DNA from: Zingiber officinale
Lineage: Eukaryota > Streptophyta > Magnoliopsida > Zingiberales > Zingiberaceae
DNA: 64,000 nucleotides
Direction of reading: 5' to 3'
NCBI RefSeq assembly: GCF_018446385.1
Contig: NC_055996.1
Span: 126,590,532 to 126,654,531 of the forward strand
In this document: in pieces, positions 34,207 to 44,063 of the stretch
Layout: each line of letters starts with the position of its first letter
Position numbering within the stretch: position 1 is the stretch's first letter
Notes under the pieces: model-generated
Told to the model about the DNA's origin: nothing
The model's input: only the letters and a program-made list of their open reading frames with translations
Database searches by the model: none
Position numbers and translations under genes: made by a program

Positions 34207-36011
34207 ATGCAATTCCAAGATGGACTTGGATTTGACACAAGGGTGGCTCCACCGTACACATCCACAAACTTCGATTCTTGGAAATCAAGAATCGAAATTT
34301 TCTTATGATGAAGATAGAGCAATGGTTTGCTCTAATGGAAGGTTTTAAGGCTCCAAGGAATTCAAAGGGCAAAGTTCTCAAAAGGAGCAAATGGAGCCAA
34401 GAACAAATCCAAAGATGTGAGGCCAATGACAAAGTGACCAAGCTTTTGGTCAATCTATTGCCGAGCAACATCTTGGAGAAAATTGGAGAAGTTGAAGATG
34501 CCAAAGAGCTATGGAGCAAATTGGAAAAGGCTCATGAGATCCCCTCCACTGTATCTAACCAAGAAGAATCCAAAGAGGGTGACTCATTGGAGCAAGATCA
34601 AGAGGAGGACTCCGAAGTTGAGAGATGCTCAACTTCCGAAGAAGAGGAAATCCAAGAAACTTCATTCTCAAGGGAGTGTAATCAAAAGAGCAAGGAAGGA
34701 GCATATTCCTTGTTTCATGTACAAGAGGATGAAGAAGAAGGTGAAGCCTCCACCTCTAGGATTGAGGGGGAGCAACTCTTGGTGACACCGGATCAAGAAG
34801 AAGGAGAATCCTCCACATCGGGGTCAAGAGAAGAAGAGGATGAAGAAGCTTCCACCTCCACAAGTCAAGATAAATCAATTGGAGGGAAATCGATTTCGGA
34901 TCAAGAGGAAGCCTCTACATTCATATCAAATGGAGGAGCAAGTGTCACCCCTACACAAGAAGGTATAAATAGTTCAATTAATAATAAGAATCATATTATA
35001 TGTTTTGAATGTAGGGAACATGGGCACTACAAAAGCAAGTGCCCTAAATTGGCCAAGAAGAAGGGCCAAGTGGCACCTAAGGGCAAGGAGAAGCCAAAGG
35101 AGACCATCCCCGGAACAAAGAAGAGCAAGGAGCACATTGTGTGCTTCTCTTGCAATCAAAAGGGGCATTACCGGAGTCAATGCCCTAAGGGGAAGAAGAT
35201 GGTCAAGGCTCAAGGAGGAAGCTCAAGTCAAGGGGGAGCCTCTAAGGTAAAAAGGAAGGTAACTTTTATTGAGTCTATCCCTTTACATTATGGTAAAAAG
35301 CATGCTAGTTCTAACTTATATCATTTTAATGCTATTTACCATAAGAATAGAGAGCATGGTAAAATTAAGGAAAATAATGTAGCTTACCATGCTAAAACTA
35401 CCACACCTAGGATTAGGAAGGTAGATAAAAATCTAGGCAATCACACTAAGGACCTTAGCTACAAGCCTAGAAATAAAAATGCTCATAAATTTAATGGAAA
35501 ACCAAAAACTAAGGACTTAGTGATAGAAAATCAAGTCTTGAGGTCAAGGCTTGATAAAATGGAAAAGACCCTAAAAAGGATGGAAAATATCCTAAAAGGG
35601 CAAAATGAGCATAGCCTAGGTCTAGGAGCACAAAGGTCATCTAATGGCCATAGGAGTTTGGGATACAAACCAAAGGCTAAGAAGGATGTAATCTCTTACC
35701 ATAGGGTTCCATATAGTTATGGAACCAACCCTAGGTCTAGTGGTCAAGCCAAAAATACAAGGGAAGTTATCCCTAAGAGTATTTTTGCAACAAATGTGAC
35801 TAAGATTTCTAAGAAGTCTAAGAAAGTCACAAAGAAGGTTACAAGGGAAGCAATTCCTAGAGTTGACCTAGAAAAAGTGACCAAGACTTCTAAGAAGCCA
35901 AATAAGGTCACTAGGAAGGTATCTAGGGAAGTTATCCCTAGTGAATACCTAGAGCATCTAAGGAGCACCAATAGGTTTTGGGTTCCTAGGAGCATTTTCT
36001 CTATCCCATAG
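34207..36011 (+). pseudogene. Retrotransposon gag, single-base frameshift near the start
   Basis: Capsid/nucleocapsid protein of the element. The ATG at 34207 opens MQFQDGLGFDTRVAPPY and runs to about 34297, where loss of one base shifts the frame. The rest (ending 36011, about 575 codons) is open. It has a UBN2-like gag segment (LLPSNILEKIGEVEDAKELW), an acidic Glu/Ser region (about residues 90-230), two perfect CCHC zinc knuckles (CFECREHGHYKSKC at 35001 and CFSCNQKGHYRSQC at 35142), a coiled-coil-like LRSRLDKMEKTLKRMENIL near 35540, and a basic C-terminus with three imperfect repeats around TREVIPKS/SREVIPSE. No pol reading frame follows the stop. The frameshift means this copy may not supply intact Gag, unless it starts inside the open frame. 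Confidence 0.85.
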
Positions 36012-38300
36012 ATGGGTTAGAGAGTGTCAACTCTGAGAAGAAGGGTAGTTAACCCAACTTTGAAGAAATTGACACTCAAGGAGCATTTTCAAGGTTTTTG
36101 TTAACCTTTAAAAATGAAATGGATTTATTGTTACTCTTGGAAAGAGTAAAATGTGCTATAAAGGAAGAAATTTGAGATGACTTTAAATGGCACAAGAAAT
36201 CAAGTGTTAAGAAATACCAAATTGGGACTTTGGTATTGTCTTAGGAATTTAAGGCAAATCTAAGCCTTAATTTAAAGTGATTACTCTTATGGGAAAATGA
36301 AATATGCCAACATTTGATGAATGTTTTAAATTTTTAATTGGCATAATTAATTCAAGAGATTAAAGAAATGTCAAGTTGGGTTTTGGCATTTTCTTAAGGA
36401 AATTGGGCAATCTAAGGTTTATGCTTCAGGATTAGCTAAGGGTTAAGGATACTTAGATAGATAATCTAGGTATATTTTAATTATGCTAAATCTTGCCATG
36501 TTTGGTTGCCCATTATATGCCATGACATCATGTTTTATTTGTGCATTCATGACTTATTATGAAAAACTCAAAAATACCATGTCATGACATACATACATCA
36601 TGTAGTTATAGGAAATTTTCTTCTGAAAATTATTTCTTTTTGATGTATGCCATAACATTATCATGCATTATGTTATTTCCTTAAAATTAAGGACAAATGG
36701 CAGTTATCATCAAGTGGTATACCAAATGACATCCTAGGTGGATGGTCAATATCCACAAGATGCCTAGATAAATATGCATGAACCCTAGGTTAGGGCAAAA
36801 CCAAAATTAACATCTCACAAAGACCTATAAGATGACTTGTATGTGTTTTATGCACAATAGATACAAGTGAGATGTTAGGAAGACGAACAAAACTCAACAT
36901 GCTGAGTTAGTGCATTTCCTTGAGTTTTAAGTTCATCAAAACACATAGTTATGTGTTTTCCCATCATTGGGAAAGCTAATGTACAAGTCATGTGCATTAA
37001 GCCCAAGGAACATGGTGGGATATTGGTTTTGAAAATATTTTTAAAATGCTTTTGGAAAACCTTGGTGAAGGCTATCTTTTGATAGTAATCATCATTGAAT
37101 AGTTAGACACAAACTTGAAGAAAACACTAAAGTTTTTGCAAGTTTTCAAGTTTGTGTCAATATTTGAAAATATGAAGTATTTTCTTAGAAAACTATTTTT
37201 CCATGATAAAGTATACCCTAAATAATGTCTACACAAATTTTTACGATTTTTGGAATTTTGTAGAATTTTCTAGGGGTTTCTGAAATTGGCTGAAATTGAA
37301 TTTTAGCAATTTCAGGCCTCCAATCGATCAATGGATCGATTGGAGTGCCTCAATCGATCAGCCGATCGATTGAGAAGGCATTTCTCACCAGCAGAAGCTC
37401 GCTGGATCGATCAGCCGACCGATCCAAGAAGACTGAATCGATCAGTGGATCGATTCAGCAGGGTTCAATAGATTGGAACCCAACTCCAATCGATTGAAGA
37501 TGCTGATTTTGGCTGGGAAAGCTTATTTTCAGCATTTTGAACCTATTTTAGTCTAGGTAACCATTCCTAACCCCTCAAAATACATTTGTATATATAAAAA
37601 GGGTGTTTTCGTGTGGAAAACAAGGATGGATTGGTTAAGGAAGGCTAAGTTGAAGTTTAGGTTGAGGTTTGTTTCAAATTTTGAATATTTGAACCTCAAA
37701 ACTTCTAAAATTGGGTTTCCTAAAATTTTAGGGATTCCAAGTCATTGTTGGTGTAATGACAGAAGTTACCACCATGTCTTTAGGGGGAGGGACTCTTTAA
37801 AGACATGAAAATTATTTTCATGAACCTTGGAAGGTGGTTAACCTTCCGTTAAGAACATGCTCAATGTTGAGCGTTTGAACCTTAATGGGGAGTGTATATC
37901 CTCATTGTTCAAGTGGTTTCCAGTGGATAATGCTCAAGGATGGGCATTTGCCTACATTGGGGGAGAATGTAGGGTTAAGGATAATGAAGGGTATGAGATC
38001 TTCATTATCGTGTTGATCACAACGAGTAAAGTTGTGAACAACGATGAGCAACTCTTCAGGGGGAGAGTTTTCAACAAGTGAATTTGTTGATGTGTGCCCA
38101 AAAATGAGGCATGGTTTGATGTGTGCCAATAGGGGGAGAATGAAAGGGAGTAAGTTAGGACTTCATTACCTAGAGGGAGTTTGCCCTCTTAGGGGGAGAA
38201 TGAATGGCTTAACTTATGGATTCATATATTGACATGAAGGGAGTTGAGGCTATGAGAGTAGCCTAATTTCCTAACTTAACAAGAGGTATTGTCAAACATC
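36012..38300 (+). other. Non-coding interior with purine tracts
   Basis: About 2.3 kb between gag and the polypurine tract with no pol homology in any frame. A palindromic GATCGAT array like that of the LTRs occurs at 37317-37495. From 37783 on, GGGGGAGR tracts appear at 37783, 37959, 38059, 38132 and 38192, before the real polypurine tract. Confidence 0.75.
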
Positions 38301-38314
38301 AAAAAGGGGGAGAT
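38301..38314 (+). promoter_or_regulatory. Polypurine tract of the gag-only element
   Basis: AAAAAGGGGGAGAT immediately before the TGTTGG start of the 3' LTR. It primes plus-strand DNA synthesis in LTR retrotransposons. Confidence 0.88.
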
Positions 38315-39851
38315 TGTTGGTGCAATATTTCCTAGGTCAAGGTTGACATGGTTAATCAAGCCTGAGTCTTGGTTTGGGTTTCGATGTTTGACAATACAAG
38401 GTTGATTGAAGAAGAGTCAAGTAGGTCAAGGATGACCGGATACTTGACTGAGAAGTCCTAACTAGGATGTTAGGCAGAAGGAAAATCCTGGTGAGTGAAG
38501 CTAGGCAGTGAGGAAATCCTAGTGAGTGAAGCTAGGTGAAAGTCCTGGTGAGTGAAGCTAGGCAAAGGAAAATCCTGGTGAGTGAAGCCAGGTGAAAATC
38601 CTAGTGAGTGAAGCTAGGTGAAAGACCTGGTGAGTGAAGCCAGGCAGAAGAGAAGTCCTAGTGAGTGAAGCTAGGCAGAAGGGAAGTCCTGGTGAGTGAA
38701 GCCAGGCACGAGGAAATCCAGATGGGTCAAGGTTGACCAGACATCTGGTGAAAGTCCAAGTAGGTCAAAGGGATTGACCGGATACTTGGCACGAGGAAGA
38801 AAAGTCCAAGTAGGTCAAAGGGATTGACCGGATGCTTGGCAAGAGGAGAAAAGTCCAAGTGGGTCAAAGGAATTGACCGGACACTTGGTGAGAGAGTCCT
38901 AGATGGTCAAGGGTGACCGGATGCTAGGTTTTATGTACCAACAACTTGCCAACAAGTCATGGTTGACCGGATGTTGGTTTGGGAGGCTTGGGACTTGGTT
39001 TGGGTAAAAATCAAGAGCTGAATCAATCAGTGGATTGATCAATGGATTGATCAGTGGATCGATCAGTGGATCGATCCAGGCCTTCGGATCGATCAGTGGA
39101 TCGATCCAGGCTTTTCCCAGCGAACAGAAAGCCTCCGGATCGATCAGTGGATCGATCCAGAGGTCTCAATCGATCAGTGGATCGATTGGGACGCTGCTGC
39201 TTCGCGCGATAAGCGCTGGATCGATCCGTGGATCGATCCAGACATTTTTTCAGAGCACAGAGGCGCTCTGGATCGATCCGTGGATCGATCCAAAGCCTCC
39301 CCAATCGATTGGGAGCAATCCAATCGATTGGGATTCGACCGTTGGCGTCGTTTATAGCTATTGACGTGCGATTCCTTCAGCAGAACTTTACCGATTCATT
39401 CCAGATTCATCACAGCTCCTCCCCAGCACTCTCTAAGCTCCTCACCGCCAGTTCTTGAAGATTCTTGGAGGTTTATCCAAGTCAAGAGGCGAGTTGCAAC
39501 GAGAAGAAGAAGAAGCTAGGGTTTTTACTGCATCTCTTGTAAGCTTTTGCTTATTCTTTACTACCCTTTCTTCTACTTGTATCGAGAGTCTTGTAGGGCT
39601 TCTCCGCCTTCGGTAGTTACCGAAAAGGAGTGTTTATTAGTGGAGGTGTGTGTGTGTGCGTGGATCCTTGGACTAGTCACCTCTTGTGAGGTGGATACCA
39701 AGTAAAATCCTATTGTTAGCATTGTTGTAGTTTGTTTCTTTGTATTCCGCTGCACATCTTCGAAGAAACAAGCAACGCCGAACACCGGGCACACGACGAG
39801 CACACGCGAAGCTATTCACCCCCCCCCTCTAGCTACTTTTTGGTCCTAACA
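38315..39851 (+). repeat. 3' LTR of the gag-only element
   Basis: The same modular order as the 5' LTR and very similar in sequence: minisatellite (38480-38700), GACCGGA group (38710-38920), palindrome array (39020-39330), leader. It is followed by the AGAAT duplication. Confidence 0.92.
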
Positions 39852-40850
39852 AGAATTTCATATGTATTTGATATGTGTCTTAGTCTTGCAGGACTTAGTG
39901 AAACACATGAGAAACTTGGTGCGGCCAAGTGAGGGAAGCTCATCCAAGGGATTAGATCCTTGAGTCGGTGAAGGATGGTGTGGAAAGACATCCAAGGGAT
40001 CGTCGGACGAGGAGCAATGGAGTAGATCCGAGGGAAGCGGACTTCAAGGTAACATGAAGGATGACATGGAGAAGGGCCGCAAGCTCGAGTGCATCTGAGG
40101 GACGAAGGCCGAGAAAGAAGGCTTTAAAGGTGACTCCGGAGAGGATGTGTATGAGTGAATGTAAGGTACCAGTCGATTGGTACTTGGACCAGTCGATTGG
40201 TCCAAATTCACGAAGAGCACAGAATGCTTTTGTGCTTGTCGGGTAGGGGGATCAGTCGACTGGTACATAGCCATTGGCAGGATCACGGATTCTGCGGAGT
40301 GTCGTTGGCTGTGTCTAACAGGGACATTGTCGACTGATGCATGGATCAGTCGACTGGTATCAGGTTGAGTTGATTTGTTGATCAATTATCTCCACTTATA
40401 AAAGAAGAGCTTTGGGGCATAAAGGAGATTACTGATTATTCTTGAATCACTCCTTTGTTATTATCCAAAGCTTCCAAGTCCACTCTTCCTCTCCAAATCT
40501 AAGTTCCATCTTGTAAGATGAAGAGGACTTTGTGAGAGGTTGTACTCCACCGAGAAGGAGTAAGATATAGCCAGAGATTGTCGGGGATTGATCCACCGAA
40601 GGATCAAGGGTTCGTCCACCTCAAGGACACGTCGTGGAGTATAAGTAAGCAATCTTCAAACCACATAAACGAATCGTGTTAGCATTTGTATTCTCTCTTG
40701 TTTGCTCTCATTATTTTAGTTTTCGTATTTCCGCTACGCACTAATCTTTTGTAGAAAAGAAATCGAACTTGGGGATGACCTAACTATACAACCCCCCTTC
40801 TAGCCGACCACCGATCCCCTACAGGATCTTCGTGAACCAAGCTGTCTTTT

Positions 40851-41600
40851 ATCAATTTTAACTTGGATAAATCATCAATTAAATTTATTTAGTTAAAAAT
40901 ATTTAGCTAGTAAATATCGACGACAAATTATAAAACAAAGGTGTGCATAATAAAAAAAAATGTAGAACCGCCACATCAGCGACCCCCTAGAGCCGATCCC
41001 ACGAATATGAGGGAGGTAAATGCAGGTACACAGGTGGAAAATATATGGCGGAGAGCAAGGACACAATAATAATGGTAACAAATGATAATAAAGGAGCATA
41101 GAGAAAGAAAAATAAAATTTAGAGATAAATAATAGTCCAACGTTAAATATGTTTTTGAAAGACTTTCAAAATATTTTTTATAAAAGAATATTAATTAAGT
41201 ATAACATTTTTAATTTATTAACGATACTTAATTTTAATTATTAAATTAAATTTTTATCAATAAAAATTAAAAATTATTAGTTAAATTTTAATAAAAGAAA
41301 AGAAAAATAAATTAATAACCAAATCTAACTTTAATATTAAAAAATTAAAATTATCAATTAAATCTAATACGAGTAAAAAAAATAAAAACGATCAAATTTA
41401 ACTTTAATCTATAAAAAATAAAAAATTATTGGTTAAATCTAAAAATTAAAAATTATTGACCAAATATAATTAGCTAGTAAAAAATTAAAATTATCGATGA
41501 AAATAAATCTGAACTAAAATTTATTTTAGCTATAATTTTAAATATTTAATATCCCAATTATATTTATATATATATATATATATATACACGAAAATATTAC
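40851..41600. other. AT-rich intergenic sequence
   Basis: No gene is supported. From 41120 to 41560 it is mostly AAATTA/TTAAAT words, ending in a TA microsatellite (about 41560-41586). Confidence 0.45.
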
Positions 41601-41609
41601 CCTGCGACA

Positions 41610-42150
41610 CACATCTGTGTGGATCGATGCGGTGGATCGATCCACTGATCGATTCAGCCCTGTTGGATCGATCAGTGGATCGATCCAGCAGGCGCGAGAA
41701 GACGAAGCGGAGCTAAATCGATTAGTGGATCGATTCAGCCCTGCTGGATCGATTAGTGGATTGATCCAGCAGGCGCGAGAAGACGAAGCGGGCCAGAATT
41801 GACCGCGACGCTAGCAGACGTAGCGCCACCGATTCTGGCCGCGATCCGGTCGGAATCCGATCGCGGCTGGATTATGACTGGATCGTGACCAGATGGCGGC
41901 CGGAATTCGGCCGTTTAGTGGCCAAAATTGGTCGTGACGCTAGCAAACGCAGCGCTGCCAATTCTGGTCACAATTCGGCCAGAATCCGATCATGATCCGG
42001 CCAGAATCCGATCGCGTTGTGATCCAACTGAGGGGTGATGCGCCACCGTCTCGTGAAGATCAACGGGGACCGATGGGAGAAGACAAGTGGGGCTGAATCG
42101 ATCCATTGTTCGATTCAACCCTGCTGGATAGATCAGTGGATTGATCCAGG
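41610..42150. repeat. GATCGAT-rich repeat block, probable LTR relic
   Basis: Units of about 81 bp containing GATCGATTCAGCCCTG, AGTGGATCGATCCAGCAGG and CGCGAGAAGACGAAGCGG occur twice in tandem (41630-41800), with a diverged third copy at 42070-42150. Between them lies sequence with repeated CCGGCCAGAATCCGATC-like phrases. It resembles the palindromic part of the LTRs described elsewhere in the window, but no LTR ends could be found. Confidence 0.6.
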
Positions 42151-42254
42151 ACTAATTTTGATGCTCGCCGTACCAAACCGCACGGAGTGTGCTGCATGGT
42201 AGCTTTTCTCATATATATATATAATTTGATGGGCTTCAGTATAATAGGGGCCTT

Positions 42255-42281
42255 AGGCATAGGCCCTATTGGCCTATGCCT
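42255..42281. repeat. Hairpin-forming inverted repeat
   Basis: AGGCATAGGCC, a five-base loop, then GGCCTATGCCT: an 11-bp perfect stem. It lies just before GGCAGCCCTA, which looks like a hAT-type terminus, so this may be the subterminal hairpin of a broken DNA transposon whose other end is not seen. Confidence 0.55.
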
Positions 42282-42375
42282 TGAGGCAGCCCTACATTCA
42301 TTTACTATGAGAATTTTTCTATTTACTTTAATAGTCGGTCAATTATCTTAAGATTAGTTAGCATAAATTAGATAT

Positions 42376-42377
<2 letters not shown>

Positions 42378-42412
<35 letters not shown>
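42378..42412. repeat. (AAT)n microsatellite
   Basis: About eleven uninterrupted AAT units. Confidence 0.9.
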
Positions 42413-42639
42413 GCTCTTGCCTCTAGAGCTACAGTTACAATTAAACCTTACAAACGATTAATTATGCATTTAAGATTAGAATCCCAATTATATTGTACTA
42501 TAGAAATTTTCCTTTAATAGAATCATAAACTTAAGAAATCTAGTCATTTGGATGTGTCTTCACGAATGCTTCTCGATTTTTCCAGATAATCAATGATAAA
42601 CTTCCATAAAATCGAATCTAATGCGGTGATAAAGAAAGC

Positions 42640-43420
42640 TCCCTAAGTGTGGGTCAAAAGAGAAAGATAACATTCCACGTATAGGTCAAAGTCAAGGAGA
42701 CCAATACAAGAGGACCGATGACCCCATCAAAGGGTAGTCGAACGGAGCCTTACATCAGGGGCCGATCGGGCATATGTTGCTTGACCGGCAAAGAGGTGGG
42801 CCAAGTGAAGTGCCCGCGCAGCCAAGATCACCAGAAGTTCGTCACGGAGCAAAAGAGCATGGAGATGACCAAAACGTTATTCCGGTCGGACAAGAACGTA
42901 CTACCGAAACTCATTGTGGTATGGAAGAGCAGTTGAGTCTTTCTGAGCGAAGGAGTACTTGGCTGATCAGAGGAGTACTTGGTCGAGCGGCTGTCCCGCT
43001 CGGACGATCAGGGGTAATGCTGACGTGTCTTTGGATATACTTTTGGGAGATGGTATCGTCGGCATGGGGCATGGTTAACATGCAAATCATACGACGGACA
43101 AATCGAAGGACGTGCCCACGACCAATTGGAGGGCGTGCCCATAACCACGTGTCCAGGACTAATTGGGGAGCATGCCCAACACACCCATGTCTCGAAAAGT
43201 ATGCACGTCGCCCACCATGACATTATATAAAGGGGGTCCGTACATCTGCGCAAGTAGCTAAGTATGTATTATTCACTATTTATGCTTGTACTACTGTTGC
43301 TCCGTCTTCTTGTTCATGCCGGTGACTGACTTGAACGTCGAAGGGTCAACACTGAGTACTCCTTCTTTGGCTCTGTACCGATGTTTCTTGGGCTTGCAGA
43401 TCATGATCCTTAATTTTCTA
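42640..43420 (+). mobile_element. LTR-like fragment with TATA box, probable Ty3/Gypsy
   Basis: GC-richer sequence with repeats of GGACGTGCCC/GGGCGTGCCC-like phrases (43100-43170), then TATATAAAG at 43224-43232 followed by GGGGGTCCG and a leader containing CTTGAACGTCGAAGG and GGGCTTGCAG. This promoter-leader arrangement resembles the U3-R-U5 of plant Gypsy LTRs. No ends or target duplication could be assigned, so family and limits are uncertain. Confidence 0.45.
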
Positions 43421-44034
43421 TCTTCATAATCTTCTGACAGGATCAAGAATCGATTATCTTTAAAATTAATAGGTTCAACAAGTTGTATATATGAATTACC
43501 AATATATATACACAATCCATTCGAATTTGGTAGTTAAAAAATAATGTCCTTCCTGTAATCAGTTGCTAAAGAAACTTAGAAATTGCATTCACGATTCGAA
43601 CCCAAGATTAATCAAGCCCAAGCCTCAAATACCTGCATTAAAAAAATAATAATAAAGTAACTTATGAATTTATTGGAATTATAATGGCATCATTGATGTG
43701 GATCCTTTTTTCCGTTCAAAGGTAGAGATACTCTAGAAACTCAAATGCTAAACATAAGAAACTGGTTTATGAATTTAAAGCATCGAGACCCGAAGCCAAT
43801 ATGCATGATTTGGAGCCTTCAGATACGAGATCCAATGTCAGCATGGCTCTCATTATCCACCGTATATCCTACGATCAATACCCCATCTCCTAATTCAACG
43901 GTTCAAATTAGCTTCTCATCTTTTCATGCCCTACTAGGTTTTTCAGTTCGCCTGCGGCCTGCCGTTTCGTCGACGATATCACCTCTCTCCTTTCGGGCCC
44001 CTTCCCTGCTACCTCTGTTTACCCCAAGCCGATC

Positions 44035-44043
44035 AAACCCTAA
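44035..44043 (+). promoter_or_regulatory. Telo-box in the eIF3L leader
   Basis: AAACCCTAA lies 21 bp upstream of the eIF3L start codon. In plants this element is enriched in the 5' regions of translation-machinery genes, which fits its neighbour. Confidence 0.6.
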
Positions 44044-44063
44044 CCCCGCCTCTGATCGTGAGA

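Larger units (their letters stand above)
32522..39851 (+). mobile_element. Full-length gag-only LTR retrotransposon (TR-GAG type), 7.33 kb
   Basis: Two LTRs of 1551 and 1537 bp start TGTTGGTGCAATATT and end GGTCCTAACA, and a perfect AGAAT duplication flanks them (32517-32521, 39852-39856). A tRNA-Met primer-binding site follows the 5' LTR and a polypurine tract precedes the 3' LTR. The interior holds only a gag gene and no protease, integrase or reverse transcriptase, so it must depend on enzymes from another element. The LTRs are nearly identical apart from a few substitutions and two repeat-unit indels, pointing to recent insertion. Gag and end sequences suggest Ty1/Copia, SIRE-like. Confidence 0.93.
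32446..40823 (+). mobile_element. Solo LTR (about 1.05 kb) split by a later retrotransposon
   Basis: The left piece 32446-32521 begins TGTCGATGCAATCAACG. The right piece (39857-40823) continues after the inserted element and ends CCCCCCTTCTAGCCG...CCCCTACA, the end style of the SIRE-like LTRs here. TATAAAAG lies at 40397-40404, preceded by CAGTCGATTGG-type repeats (about 40170-40365). No primer-binding site or coding region follows. Flanks AGGAC (32441-32445) and AGGAT (40823-40827) would be a target duplication with one mismatch if one A at the right junction is shared or lost. It sits inside the SINE. Confidence 0.7.
32320..40850 (+). mobile_element. Au-type SINE relic, split by a nested LTR insertion
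   Basis: The left part (32320-32445) has the order of a plant Au-like tRNA-derived SINE: a box-A-like CTTGATGCAATAG, then GTGTGACCTAGATG, a box-B-like TTTCGAGT, GCGAACAATA and CACATTGGTAGGA. The right part (about 40824-40850, GGATCTTCGTGAACCAAGCTG then TCTTTT with the run continuing) is the SINE 3' end. The 8.4 kb between is inserted LTR sequence. The match is from memory of the SINE family and is diverged, but the fact that both halves rejoin in order supports it. Confidence 0.6.
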
